Positions 51,329 to 63,858 of a DNA stretch of 64,000 nt are shown piece by piece (the first letter of the stretch is position 1; every line of letters begins with the position of its first letter). The DNA comes from Bolinopsis microptera (taxonomy: Eukaryota; Ctenophora; Tentaculata; Lobata; Bolinopsidae): the NCBI RefSeq assembly GCF_026151205.1, contig NC_087084.1, forward strand, positions 9,947,453 through 10,011,452. Reading direction: 5' to 3'. The position numbers and the translations under genes are program-made. Below the pieces are notes generated by a model that saw only the letters and a program-made list of their open reading frames with translations, searched no databases and had not been told where the DNA came from.

Positions 51329-52170
51329 CGCCAAATAAAAGGCACACTCCCCAAATTGCGCGCATTGCTGTAACTTCATTCAAACTTCATGATATGAATC
51401 GAAGAAAATTATTTTGCAATTTATTCAGAGTCAATATATGCACTTATACAAATCACTTGGAATACTTTTGAAAGAGAATAACAAGCTCAAAAACGCTACT
51501 GACGTATTTCTCCATAAAAAGCACAATAGCGTGAGAAGCTTTTGTCGAGGTGCCTCGAAAGTGATCTTACGAGGCTCTTACGATTCCCCGTTCAATTTTG
51601 GTCGAAGAACGCGAACTTAATGCACAACCAAGGAAGTTATAGACATATTTCATACGTATCAAATTGGATGTGCTTTTGGCGGAGATATAATTAACGTGCG
51701 CCTTGACTGAATCAGAATCTGTTTCTTTTGTGGTGTATATGTATATGATGTGAGTGACAGGTGTAAAATGAAAAAAAGACATGAATGGCGGTTTTTCATA
51801 GGAATGTGTTGAAGTTTAAGTCCTGCCAGTTAATATTGTCAGGTTGGTGTTGAGCCTTCGTGATAGAATGCTTCAATCGGGATTTAATTGAGCCTAGTGA
51901 ACCTATTTTACCACGTGCATTCGAATGCTCAAGAAACGTATTCCATAGATTCGCCCCTTTATATGCAAAGAAGAAAAAACTACAAAACTACACGTGTCTA
52001 ATCAGTAGACTCTAATATTTGAGCACGTAAAGCATTCCATTAGAATTGGAGGCGAGCAGAAGACGCAGACCAGTCTGAGAAACTGCTAAACACTTCATAT
52101 GCTGAGATCTGTGGTTGAAGAACGCATAAACACACTCACCTGCGGGTAATATAGTAATAGTATAACTATA
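51329..52170. other. Intergenic, no gene recognised
   Basis: AT-rich single-copy-looking sequence; open frames of about 70 codons on both strands have no recognisable features. Confidence 0.4.
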
Positions 52171-52997
52171 TCTTACTATATATAAAGCGAGACGATATAT
52201 ATATATATTTTGTAGCTGTACTCCTACACATTAAAAGTCGGTGTTGATATATATATATCTGTGCCATTTTACTGACACCACGGCATCAACTTTAACGCGA
52301 CTTTCCGCATAACCCGTAAAAGATATACAACTGGAACTTTTTTGGCTGGGTCAAATGCTTTAATGGCCTTCAAATCAGCATGAAAAAATAAAAAATTGGC
52401 CAAGGAATAATTATTTTAGAGCCGAAAATTTGGACCCCCAAGTGGTGTCAAAAACGCCAATTAAATAGGTAATAATTATTTTAGTATTTTGAGTCTTGAC
52501 ACCGTTTAGGGTTATATTATACGGGTTCCTGCTAGTTATAGTAACTAGCAGGAACCCGTATAACCCTAAAATGGCGTCAAGACTCAAGAGACTAAAATAA
52601 TTATTACCTATTTAATTTGCGTTTTTGACACCACTTGGGGGTCCAAATTTTGGGCTCTAAAACTCCTATTCCTTGGCCAGTTTTTTATTTTTTCATGCTG
52701 ATTTGAAAAGCATAAAAGCATTTGACCCAGTCAAAAAAGTTTCAGTTGTATATCTTTTACGGTTTTTGCGGAAAGTCGCGTTAAAGTTGATGCCGTGGTG
52801 TCAGTAAAATGGCACAGATATATATATATAATATAATACTTTCAACACTACTATATAACAAATAATTTGAGATAACGATGTTTAATAAAATTATGCAAAG
52901 ACTTATTTCGAAGATCTAATCAACACCGACTTTTAATGTGTAGGAGTACAGCTACAAAATATATATATATATCGTCTCGCTTTATATATAGTAAGAT
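52171..52997. mobile_element. About 830-bp two-tier palindrome from head-to-head elements
   Basis: Centre at about 52540 (GCTAGTTATAGTAACTAGC). The inner arms (52259-52817, about 280 bp each) start ACTAGCAGGAACCCGTATAA on both sides and end at GTGCCATTTTACTGACACC. The outer arms carry TGTAGCTGTACTCCTACACA and CGAGACGATATATA in inverse orientation; about 95 bases are present only on the right. This is the 45116 MITE family in longer form, inserted head to head inside another foldback. Confidence 0.8.
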
Positions 52998-54078
52998 TAC
53001 CATATATAATATAGTTTAGTATAGTAATAGTATAGTATACTGTATAGTTTAGAAATACAGTTGTCAAATCAAATAATCTGAAACATTTGACAGCAAATGG
53101 TACCCCTGCCAACTTCACGTTCTGTCGATGCGAAAAAACATATTTTGGGGTACAAAAGGCTTCAGGGGGTGGGACCAATAAACTGTAGGGGCGCAAAAAA
53201 AGACCTGACCTTTTTGAGAAATAGGTAAGTGTTTTAAGGGCGCCAAAAATTCAGGCGGGGGTTCTTGGGGGTCTCTGGGGTTGCAAGGGTTTCTGGGGGT
53301 TCCAGTGGCCGGGGGCAATGGTAGCGTTCCACACCCACTTCTCGACCACTAACCTGTCTTCATATCAAACAGTCTGACAGTTCCGTCTCTACTCCCCGTA
53401 ACCAGGTGGTCCTCTATAAAAGTGCCAGTCTCTACTTGTGCCTGGTGGCCGAAGAAGCTGGTGACTGTATCCTTCCCGTCTTCAGAGTACAAGTACACTC
53501 CACTTCCATCTGATTCGGAGGAGGAATGGTGTTTATAAGGATGAGGAATATTGTTTATGAGGAGGAGGAATAGTGTTTATAAGGAGGGGAATAGCGTTTA
53601 TAAAGAGTAATAATAATTGAAGCACAGAACTGAATATATAGGACTACTATTTCTAAAAGATAGATAAGAGAGGTTGTCTATACTTACTCTCTACAACGAA
53701 CTGATAAGAGTTGGGCAGGAATGCAGTAAAGTAGCACCCACTATCTACAGATATCCTTGTTTCCCCCGTATCCAGGTCCAGTATCATTGCACCTGAGCGT
53801 CCTCCTACAATTCCAAGTTTGCTGTCGTGAGATACTCCGCAGGAAAACATAGGCGCCCCGTAATTGTTTACCACCCCGTAAATGTAGCCACTGAAATAAA
53901 TTATCTAGGAGACCTCAAAAAATTGTAACCAACAAATCAGATAATGTGAGATCAGGTGACACATCAGATGGCTCACGGACAACTAGGAACCTTTCAATTT
54001 TACCTAGTTAACTAATTAACATGCAAGCTTGGGAAATCCAATCAGCTCCGACAATTAGGAACCAATCATGACATATCC

Positions 54079-54182
54079 CCGACAACTAGGAACCTCTGGA
54101 GATACCTAACATAATAATTACATACAGAATACATTACTCAATATCAATCTCATGGCCGAAATGAGAGGTTCCTAGTTGTCGG
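54079..54182. repeat. Inverted repeat CCGACAACTAGGAACCTCT in an intron
   Basis: The 19-bp arms at 54079-54097 and about 54164-54182 are exact inverses. Additional direct copies of GACAACTAGGAACC occur near 53978, and GAGACCTCAAAA with ATTGTAACCAACAAATCAGA recurs at 53910 and 54247. Confidence 0.75.
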
Positions 54183-55828
54183 TCACCGGTTATCACCCCA
54201 ACAGAGTCTGATATCAGCTCCAGCTCTGTAACTCTGTATCTAGGAGACCTCAAAACATTGTAACCAACAAATCAGAAGAATAATAATACAGCGACAAGTT
54301 ATCCTAGCAAGTTTTATGGCAAGCTTAACCTACTCTTTTATAAGGTGCTCCGTGGCAGAGCTCGGATCTGAGCAGTTCCACACAAAAGCCTTGCTCAGGT
54401 GATCGTTCGTCATGTTCCTACACTCGGTCACTAGGAACTTGCTGCCATCAGGTGTTATCTTCAGATCAGTGGTGGAACCATCCTCACTCTTTAGCACTGA
54501 GGTGGTTCTACATCAGCTGTGTTGAAATGTTAAAATTAAACTAGTCAATATTGCCAAAACTTCCTAAACACAATGAAATATTTTATAAACTACAACAAGA
54601 GACATACCCTCATAAGATTTCAGTAGTTCCAGCTGGAGGTTATAGACGAGAACTCCCATTCTTGAGTTTAAAAACAGACACTCCCCATCAGGATGGAACT
54701 CTCCTTTAGATCTGTCGAAACCCCCGAATTCTACAGACCTGACCACCTTGAGATCCGTGGAGTCCCACAGTCTGCATTGGTTATCTGTGACTGTAGCGAA
54801 CAGTTCCTCCCCTACACTGAACCCTACCCACTGCACCTCCTCATCTAGCTCCTGTTTACAGGCGTCTACATCTCCAGAGGAGGGCAGGCTCCATATAATA
54901 CTTTGGTCGCTACCAGAGGAGAGGATCATTCTACTTACCCCCGGCACTGTGGAAATCTTGTTAACACGATAAGAGTGTCCCTTCAGTTCCCCAACCTTCT
55001 CACTCTCCTTGTTGTAGATCTTGATACTCTGAGAATCCCACTCAGCACAGTAGATCAGAACCCCGTCCACACTGTACTTCACACTCGTCACTCCCACATT
55101 GGCACGCGTCCACCCACTCGGACGAGGCAGCTCCACTTTCCTCAGTATCTGCAGACCCTGCTCTGTTATCTCCCACTCAACTACCTCCAAATTATTGTTA
55201 CCTGATATAACTAGACTCTCTGTCAGGTGACTGTCTACACAATTTATATATCTACTGTCATCTGATCTACTGAAGAGTTTCTCCCCGGAGTCAGGGTCCC
55301 ACACAGCAAGGTACCCTCTGTGTGAGCTGATGAGTTTGTGGGTAGCCGTGTTGTATGAGTGATGGTAGCAATTGTCCTCGCACCCCCAGCTCCTCACTAG
55401 ACTCAAGTTCTCTGGATCCAGCACCATGTACTTGTTACTGTAGGAAGAATATTTTGCTTTCCTGGGGTTCCCGGACCCTGCGATAACCAGCCCTGCTCTG
55501 TCAGTTCCAAGCCAGGCAATACAGCAGTAGCCCTCTCCCGCCTCACTGCTGCACTTGTGGGCCCCGGAGTCCACATCGTAAGAGTGCACTACTCCCTCCC
55601 CATCTCCCACAAATAGGGTCTCCTCCCCCTCTGCTAGGTGGACTGACTGGGCACTCACTGGCACTCGTATATACCAGCGTGGGATTCAGCTGCTATCACA
55701 ACAACATCTTTTGCTACCGAAGAGGCTACACAGTCCACACCTGAAGAGGGGATCTTCACGGAGATAGGGTCATCAGCAGCAGGAATGTTAGCCCAGAAGA
55801 AGGGGTACCCAACCTGAGGCTCCGGAGC

Positions 55829-58800
55829 AGACAGGAGCAGAGTGTCCTGACTTACTACGGAGGTAGGGGCCTGGTTAGTGGCCATGTTGTACAGGAGCAG
55901 AGTGTCCTGACTTACTACGGAGGTAGGGGCCTGGTTAGTAGCCATGTTATACAGGAGCAGAGTGTCCTGACTTACTACGGAGGTAGGGGCCTGGTTAGTA
56001 GCCATGTTGTACGCGAACTGAGGAGCAGACAGGAGCAGAGTGTCCTGACTTACTACGGAGGTAGGGGCCTGGTTAGTGGCCATGTTGTACAGGAGCAGAG
56101 TGTCCTGACTTACTACGGAGGTAGGGGCCTGGTTAGTAGCCATGTTGTACAGGAGCAGAGTGTCCTGACTTACTACGGAGGTAGGGGCCTGGTTAGTAGC
56201 CATGTTTTACAGGAGCAGAGTGTCCTGACTTACTACGGAGGTAGGGGCCTGGTTAGTAGCCATGTTGTACAGGAGCAGAGTGTCCTGACTTACTACGGAG
56301 GTAGGGGCCTGGTTAGTAGCCATGTTGTACAGGAGCAGAGTGTCCTGACTTACTACGGAGGTAGGGGCCTGGTTAGTAGCCATGTTGTACGCGAACTGAG
56401 GAGCAGACAGGAGCAGAGTGTCCTGACTTACTACGGAGGTAGGGGCCTGGTTAGTAGCCATGTTGTACAGGAGCAGAGTGTCCTGACTTACTACGGAGGT
56501 AGGGGCCTGGTTAGTAGCCATGTTGTACAGGAGCAGAGTGTCCTGACTTACTACGGAGGTAGGGGCCTGGTTAGTAGCCATGTTGTACAGGAGCAGAGTG
56601 TCCTGACTTACTACGGAGGTAGGGGCCTGGTTAGTAGCCATGTTGTACAGGAGCAGAGTGTCCTGACTTACTACGGAGGTAGGGGCCTGGTTAGTAGCCA
56701 TGTTGTACGCGAACTGAGGAGCAGACAGGAGCAGAGTGTCCTGACTTACTACGGAGGTAGGGGCCTGGTTAGTAGCCATGTTGTACAGGAGCAGAGTGTC
56801 CTGACTTACTACGGAGGTAGGGGCCTGGTTAGTAGCCATGTTGTACAGGAGCAGAGTGTCCTGACTTACTACGGAGCTAGGGGCCTGGTTAGTAGCCATG
56901 TTGTACAGGAGCAGAGTGTCCTGACTTACTACGGAGGTAGGGGCCTGGTTAGTAGCCATGTTGTACAGGAGCAGAGTGTCCTGACTTACTACGGAGGTAG
57001 GGGCCTGGTTAGTAGCCATGTTGTACAGGAGCAGAGTGTCCTGACTTACTACGGAGGTAGGGGCCTGGTTAGTAGCCATGTTGTACAGGAGCAGAGTGTC
57101 CTGACTTACTACGGAGCTAGGGGCCTGGTTAGTAGCCATGTTGTACAGGAGCAGAGTGTCCTGACTTACTACGGAGGTAGGGGCCTGGTTAGTAGCCATG
57201 TTGTACGCGAACTGAGGAGCAGACAGGAGCAGAGTGTCCTGACTTACTACGGAGGTAGGGGCCTGGTTAGTAGCCATGTTGTACAGGAGCAGAGTGTCCT
57301 GACTTACTACGGAGGTAGGGGCCTGGTTAGTAGCCATGTTGTACAGGAGCAGAGTGTCCTGACTTACTACGGAGCTAGGGGCCTGGTTAGTAGCCATGTT
57401 GTACAGGAGCAGAGTGTCCTGACTTACTACGGAGGTAGGGGCCTGGTTAGTAGCCATGTTGTACAGGAGCAGAGTGTCCTGACTTACTACGGAGGTAGGG
57501 GCCTGGTTAGTAGCCATGTTGTACAGGAGCAGAGTGTCCTGACTTACTACGGAGGTAGGGGCCTGGTTAGTGGCCATGTTGTACAGGAGCAGAGTGTCCT
57601 GACTTACTACGGAGGTAGGGGCCTGGTTAGTAGCCATGTTGTACAGGAGCAGAGTGTCCTGACTTACTACGGAGGTAGGGGCCTGGTTAGTGGCCATGTT
57701 GTACAGGAGCAGAGTGTCCTGACTTACTACGGAGGTAGGGGCCTGGTTAGTAGCCATGTTGTAAAGGAGCAGAGTGTCCTGACTTACTACGGAGGTAGGG
57801 GCCTGGTTAGTGGCCATGTTGTACAGGAGCAGAGTGTCCTGACTTACTACGGAGCTAGGGGCCCTGGTTAGTAGCCATGTTGTACAGGAGCAGAGTGTCC
57901 TGACTTACTACGGAGGTAGGGGCCTGGTTAGTAGCCATGTTGTACAGGAGCAGAGTGTCCTGACTTACTACGGAGGTAGGGGCCTGGTTAGTAGCCATGT
58001 TGTACAGGAGCAGAGTGTCCTGACTTACTACGGAGGTAGGGGCCTGGTTAGTGGCCATGTTGTACAGGAGCAGAGTGTCCTGACTTACTACGGAGGTAGG
58101 GGCCTGGTTAGTAGCCATGTTGTACGCGAGCAGAGTTTCCTGACTTACTACGGAGGTAGGGGCCTGGTTAGTGGCCATGTTGTACGCGAACTGAGGAGCA
58201 GACAGGAGCAGAGTGTCCTGACTTACTACGGAGGTAGGGGCCTGGTTAGTGGCCATGTTGTACAGGAGCAGAGTGTCCTGACTTACTACGGAGGTAGGGG
58301 CCTGGTTAGTAGCCATGTTGTTCAGGAGCAGAGTGTCCTGACTTACTACGGAGGTAGGGGCCTGGTTAGTGGCCATGTTGTACAGGAGCAGAGTGTCCTG
58401 ACTTACTACGGAGGTAGGGGCCTGGTTAGTGGCCATGTTGTACAGGAGCAGAGTGTCCTGACTTACTACAGAGCTAGGGGCCTGGTTAGTAGCCATGTTG
58501 TACAGGAGCAGAGTGTCCTGACTTACTACGGAGGTAGGGGCCTGGTTAGTAGCCATGTTGTACAGGAGCAGAGTGTCCTGACTTACTACGGAGGTAGGGG
58601 CCTGGTTAGTGGCCATGTTGTACAGGAGCAGAGTGTCCTGACTTACTACGGAGGTAGGGGCCTGGTTAGTAGCCATGTTGTACAGGAGCAGAGTGTCCTG
58701 ACTTACTACGGAGGTAGGGGCCTGGTTAGTAGCCATGTTGTACAGGAGCAGAGTGTCCTGACTTACTACGGAGGTAGGGGCCTGGTTAGTAGCCATGTTG

Positions 58801-59884
58801 TACAGGAGCAGAGTGTCCTGACTTACTACGGAGGTAGGGGCCTGGTTAGTAGCCATGTTGTACAGGAGCAGAGTGTCCTGACTTACTACGGAGGTAGGGG
58901 CCTGGTTAGTGGCCATGTTGTACGCGAACTGAGGAGCAGACAGGAGCAGAGTGTCCTGACTTACTACGGAGGTAGGGGCCTGGTTAGTGGCCATGTTGTA
59001 CGCGAACTGAGGAGCAGACAGGAGCAGAGTGTCCTGACTTACTACGGAGGTAGGGGCCTGGTTAGTAGCCATGTTGTACGGCGTACGCGAACTGAGGAGC
59101 AGACAGGAGCAGAGTGTCCTGACTTACTACGGAGGTAGGGGCCTGGTTAGTGGCCATGTTGTACAGGAGCAGAGTGTCCTGACTTACTACAGAGCTAGGG
59201 GCCTGGTTAGTAGCCATGTTGTACGCGAGCAGAGTGTCCTGACTTACTACGGAGGTAGGGGCCTGGTTAGTAGCCATGTTGTACAGGAGCAGAGTGTCCT
59301 GACTTACTACGGAGGTAGGGGCCTGGTTAGTGGCCATGTTGTACAGGAGCAGAGTGTCCTGACTTACTACAGAGCTAGGGGCCTGGTTAGTAGCCATGTT
59401 GTACAGGAGCAGAGTGTCCTGACTTACTACGGAGGTAGGGGCCTGGTTAGTGGCCATGTTGTACAGGAGCAGAGTGTCCTGACTTACTACGGAGGTAGGG
59501 GCCTGGTTAGTAGCCATGTTGTACAGGAGCAGAGTGTCCTGACTTACTACGGAGGTAGGGGCCTGGTTAGTGGCCATGTTGTACAGGAGCAGAGTGTCCT
59601 GACTTACTACAGAGCTAGGGGCCTGGTTAGTAGCCATGTTGTACAGGAGCAGAGTGTCCTGACTTACTACGGAGGTAGGGGCCTGGTTAGTGGCCATGTT
59701 GTACAGGAGCAGAGTGTCCTGACTTACTACGGAGGTAGGGGGCCTGGTTAGTGGCCATGTTGTACAGGAGCAGAGTGTCCTGACTTACTACGGAGGTAGG
59801 GGCCTGGTTAGTGGCCATGTTGTACAGGAGCAGAGTGTCCTGACTTACTACGGAGGTAGGGGCCTGGTTAGTAGCCATGTTGTA
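55829..59884 (-). repeat. 60-bp coding minisatellite of the NACHT-WD40 gene, about 65 units
   Basis: In gene orientation each unit encodes YNMATNQAPTSVVSQDTLLL; some units are 75 bp, adding SAPQFA. The flanks read KEFPQFAYN before and SAPEPQVGYPFFWANIP after, so the ancestral single copy joined the winged-helix region to the WD40 part. Variants (GTGGCC or GTAGCC, Thr or Ser at position 10) recur in blocks. Each unit contains GTAGTAAGTCAG, a strong donor-like site on the coding strand. Confidence 0.93.
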
Positions 59885-61772
59885 CGCGAACTGAGGGAAC
59901 TCCTTGATACCCGGTGTGTAGAGCTGGACAAACTTAGCCCACAGTTTAAAGGCTGACTTGTCTAGTGCGTTGGGAGCAGCTTCTATTGCTGACATGTACT
60001 CATTGTTAAGATTGTTATGCTGGTTAAACAGGATCCGCTCTCTTACAAAGTAGATATTCCTCAGCGTGAGTTTGAAAGTATCAAAAGACTGAGTAACTCT
60101 TGCCATCTCTACTTGGTGATGCACAATTTGGTTGAGTACGTGCTCGTAATAATCTGGAGTTCTCGCCTGAGGTTGGCTGCAGAGTTGGGGTTGGATGATC
60201 ACCATGAAGAAGTCGCAGAACCACTGGTGGGTGTTTTGGGAGAATGTATCGTCCAGAAACTTATCCCTGATAGTGTATTTAAGCTGGTCGTGGAAGAACC
60301 TGAGGTAACCCCCACCCCCGGCCGCTAGAAAACTACTGACAGAGTCGTATATCCTGGAGAAAGAAGACTCATTGAGGAAACCTCCTTTCTCTCCCTGAAC
60401 CATCTCCTCTTTGAACCTCAGTAGGTCATTAATCTGGTTCTCCAGCAGTCCGTCTTTAGACAGACATATCAGTCCACACACGTCCTCCGTGAACTGCTTA
60501 CCGTACTCCCCCGACCACTCGTCTACCAGGAAACTAAACAGCCCTGTTATTTTGTCAGGGAAGGAAGATATGTACTCTGAAACCTTCTCAAAGATCCCAA
60601 ACTTCCTCAGAGCCTCGCAGGCTGCAATGAGAAACAAAGGAGATGAGCTTTTAGAGAGGAGAACTTGAATCTGGTTTCCCAACAGTCTGTCGTCGTAATT
60701 AGTGAGCTTTTTGTTGTACCTCTCCAGTGTTATGTTCACCATGTCTATCAGATCTTCTTGGGACATTTGTGAGACTTCAAGTGACCGTGAGTGTTTGCAT
60801 GATATCATAGCGTTCTTGTAAGTGTTGTTTTCTTCCGTAAGGGTGGATATGATAAACCTCAAGTTGGGAGCCCCCTCGTCTCTAATCATCCACCACATGT
60901 CCCATGCTCCCAGACTGTTATGGAACTGGTTCACAGCGTCTACAATTATTACAAACTTACTCCCTCGATACTGCTCTGCTGTGCTCATGATGAAGGAGTG
61001 ATGCTCTTGCTTCAGGTCAGTGATGGATTCTGGCGGATCAGATGATATGTGATCTCCCGCGGTCTCGTCTGAAAGTTCTTAAATTTACATGTAGTCTCCT
61101 GAGAAACTTCTCTAGCAGATTGGAGCCCGGGCAGGAATCAACTGCATGCACAAACACGAAATCGTCTTTACCTTTACAGTCGATAGTCCGTTGAGCCACA
61201 GCAGCCAGTAACCCTGACTTACCACAACCTGTGTCCCCGTGCAGTATCAGCGTGTGTTCACCTTCAGTACTTTTAGTGTGTTCAAACGTCTCCTCTGCCA
61301 TTTCTGTCCTCCCAACAAACGTTGATGCTTTTAATTTAATGGCATTCTCATGCTGAATTGTGTCAAAAAGATAACCGTCAAGGTTGCTTGCATCAGGCAC
61401 AATGAAGTTCATTTTTATAGCCGTCAACAGATCTCGCTCAACTTTTTGCGCGAACTCGCCCAAGTTGCAGGTGTAGCCGACCCCGAAGCTCTTAGCATTC
61501 TCCCTTTTGTTAGTGTAGTAAGCTTGTTTATAATCAGCACTATAATCAGAGTACAACATGTGAGACTGGTCTTTCAGGAAGGCATCTAGCTCGTCTTTAT
61601 CCTTAGCATAGGCTCCAGCCTTGTCAATAAGAGTGTACTGATGTTTCAGTTTGGGATCCAGAACTTCTTCAGCTGTGTACTCGAAATCAAACACCCACCT
61701 CAGCTCGTCCCCACTCAGCTTCTCCTGTGCTGCAGGGGTGAACTGGCGGTGATAGAAGAACACAGTCGGGTA

Positions 61773-61921
61773 CAGGGACAAAAGGATTTCGCGATTATTT
61801 TGGCCAAAAATCGCGGTACCGCGAAATTTAACAGGCTATACATTAAACTATACATAAAATTTGTCGCGGAGAATGGGAAATTTCGCGATTTCGTACATGC
61901 CGCGAAATCCTTTTGTCCCTG
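61773..61921. mobile_element. 149-bp hAT-type MITE inserted in NACHT-WD40 coding sequence
   Basis: Ends CAGGGACAAAAGGATTTCGC and GCGAAATCCTTTTGTCCCTG are inverse; the flanking GTCGGGTA at 61765-61772 and 61922-61929 is an exact 8-bp target duplication. CAGGG ends with 8-bp duplications are diagnostic of hAT elements. Removing element plus one duplication restores continuous coding (LPPYPTVFFYH). Confidence 0.92.
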
Positions 61922-62770
61922 GTCGGGTAGGGTGGTAAAGTCTCCGGGACACGAGAAGCGTGGCACATCTCCAGAGAAGTGATGCTCACTGCTTTCTCCG
62001 TCCCACTCAACTTGTCTATCCAACCGTAGTTCTGAGGAGTCTCGAACCCTTGACTAGGCATTACCTCGTTCTGGAGCCAGCCGTACCGAGAGGTTCTGAG
62101 CCCCAGGAACAGGGGCTCTGTTTCTCCGACATCCTACCGTTGTCTATTCTGATTCCGACAAGTCTTCTGAATATCATAGCAGCTCTTACATTCCTCAGCC
62201 AGCACGCCCCATCTTAATCTACTGGATTATCCTTATAAAGTTAGGGGCCATCTTCCGTTTATCTCCGGGATTATAGTTTTAATAATCTCATCCCGCATCC
62301 GCCTGTGTGTCAATAAAGGTGGAGCTGAGGAAGAGGCGTATTTCTGTCCACTCCCCTACTCTCTTCTCCTCCGCCTGGTCGTGTGTCAGGTCCAATTCAC
62401 ACAGGTGCTCGTTCAGCCAGTCACTGAAGTTTATATCCTTCAGCTGTGTCGCAGCCTCCTCCACAGACCCCTCCCGCACCCCGGCTGTCTCTTCCACAGA
62501 CCTCTCCCGAACCCCGGATGCCTCTTCCACAGCGCCTTCTAAGGCCTCGTCAGTGGAAGGAGTAATTTCTCCTGACTTCCTGAAACCATTTTATTACAAA
62601 AGTTTTGGATCACCCTGATTTTTCGTTATTTTGTGACATAAATGATAAACGACAAACCCTTTCAAGTTCGATCTGCAGTTGAACAAGATCATCATCAAGT
62701 AAGAAAGTTACGTATATCAAGTGATATTATCAAGCAAGTTACTTATATCAAGACGTGATCTTATCAAGTA

Positions 62771-63029
62771 TGGGGCCATCTACTTAGGACGTCCGCCAAA
62801 ATCGCAAATTTTCAGACCACCCCCTCCCCCTGTCCGGGTGTGTCCGAATTTTAAAAACCACCCCCTCCCCCGGACGTCCGAATTTCCAGCTACTTTTAAG
62901 AGTACAAATAAAACCAACTCAAATCCGGTTTTTCAGAAACCCCCCCCCCCCCCCCTTGTCCGGATTTGTCCGAAATTCCAAAACCACCCCCCCTTCCTAT
63001 TTGCCGGACGTCCTAAGTAGATGGCCCGT
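62771..63029. mobile_element. MITE with GGGCCATCTACTTAGGACGT ends in the first intron of the NACHT-WD40 gene
   Basis: GGGCCATCTACTTAGGACGT/CCG at the left and CGG/ACGTCCTAAGTAGATGGCCC at the right. The interior is C-rich with repeated CACCCCCTCCCCC and TGTCCGGGTGTGTCCG, itself partly symmetrical. Confidence 0.8.
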
Positions 63030-63690
63030 AAGTTACGTATATCACTTGATCTTATCTGACTTACTTCTCAGTAGTGATCAGCTTGTCGTCAGCTCTCTCC
63101 TCCGTACCCCGCCTCATCTTCCTGCACAGGCCGAACATAATCTGTAATCTGTACAATAAACAACTGTTAAATCTATTATCAAGTAAGGAATCATAAGCTG
63201 TACAATAAACAACTGTTAAATCTACTATCAAGTAAGGAAGTAAGGAATCATCAGCCGGCGCACGATCACGCTCCCAGGACTCCAACACAAATTAAATTAC
63301 GTTAAGTGCGCCACTGAAGCACTGATAAAGCCTAGTCCCATCGTTACAGTGAGACGTACTAATATGCATTACTTCTCTTCGTTATAATTGCGTGACAAAT
63401 GCAGTCTTCTTCTTCTTTGTGTGATGTCTATTATCAAACTCTTTATTGTTTAGTACCTGCGTTTAAACTATAGCCGATGGAAAGGCTCATTATTTTGTGG
63501 TACCGTAACCCGTGGTTACTTACTGCAAGATCAGTTGCTTGGCAACTAGCCGGAAACCTATTTAGTTTTTACCCGCATTTTCAAGTTGGATATTGTATTT
63601 ACTTTATATTAATGTAAAATGTAAATACTGATAACTCACAGAGTTGTAGATCACTTTACATTAATGTAAATATTGATAACTTGTAGAGAT

Positions 63691-63771
63691 ATGGGCAGTG
63701 GACAGAGCAAACAGCCCAACTTCCAAAGGCGTTCTCAGCAGGAGGTAAAGGATCACATGGAACGGCTGTAG
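63691..63771 (+). CDS. Possible first exon of a new plus-strand gene (N-myristoylation motif)
   Basis: ATG opens MGSGQSKQPNFQRRSQQE; MGSGQSK fits an N-myristoylation signal. A donor-like GAG/GTAAAG follows residue 18; unspliced, the frame ends at 63771 after eight more residues. It lies about 550 bases from the start of the divergent NACHT-WD40 gene. Too short for a firm call. Confidence 0.35.
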   Translation: MGSGQSKQPNFQRRSQQEVKDHMERL

Positions 63772-63837
63772 AAGTTAAACCCATGGTCAGGAATGGGGGC
63801 GTACTCGAACTATCGGTATAGTATTATACACTAGACA

Positions 63838-63858
63838 CCCCCCCCCCCCCCCCCCCCC
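63838..63858 (+). repeat. Poly-C run of about 20
   Basis: A homopolymer about 40 bases before an acceptor-like TCTCTTTCAG (63899), similar to the C runs before other acceptors here. Confidence 0.7.

Larger units (their letters stand above)
53354..63138 (-). pseudogene. NACHT-WD40 (NWD1/TEP1-type) gene, probably disabled; 3' end beyond recognised exons
   Basis: Minus-strand exons: 63065-63138 (MFGLCRKMRRGTEERADDKL), 54608-62579 (large), 54334-54496, 53688-53890, 53354-53509 (then a further donor). Order: acidic N-terminus; FLSSTFIDTQAD; RWGVLAEE and LFLGLRTSRYGW (DUF4062-like module); NACHT P-loop LILHGDTGCGKSGLLAA with Walker-B-like FVIIVDAVNQF; winged-helix region; 20-aa repeat array; WD40 repeats (for example GSDQSIIWSLP, TGSRDGTVRLFDMKTG). 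Such STAND proteins act as sensors or scaffolds. Lesions: frameshift near 62286, in-frame stops at 62233-62235, 62227-62229 and 62134-62136, a MITE at 61773-61921, a frameshift near 61075, further breaks in the array (59741, about 59078, 57859, stop at 56206) and at about 55660. The two array indels at 57859 and 59741 are homopolymer changes and could be sequencing errors; the stops and MITE are not so easily explained. Confidence 0.8.

Noticed and set aside
59071-59751. 226-codon plus-strand frame opposite the NACHT-WD40 repeat array
   Set aside because: Antisense shadow of the coding 60-bp repeat; it has no flanking gene features.
61069-61088. A second 20-base GTAAAT...TTTCAG mini-intron at the NACHT frameshift
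   Set aside because: Excision does not restore the downstream frame (DETAGDH); a single-base indel fits better.
62134-62153. 20-base GT-AG segment around the in-frame TAG as a mini-intron
   Set aside because: Removing 20 bases would shift out of the frame that reads LFLGLRTSRYGW, so it does not rescue the gene; treated as a nonsense mutation.
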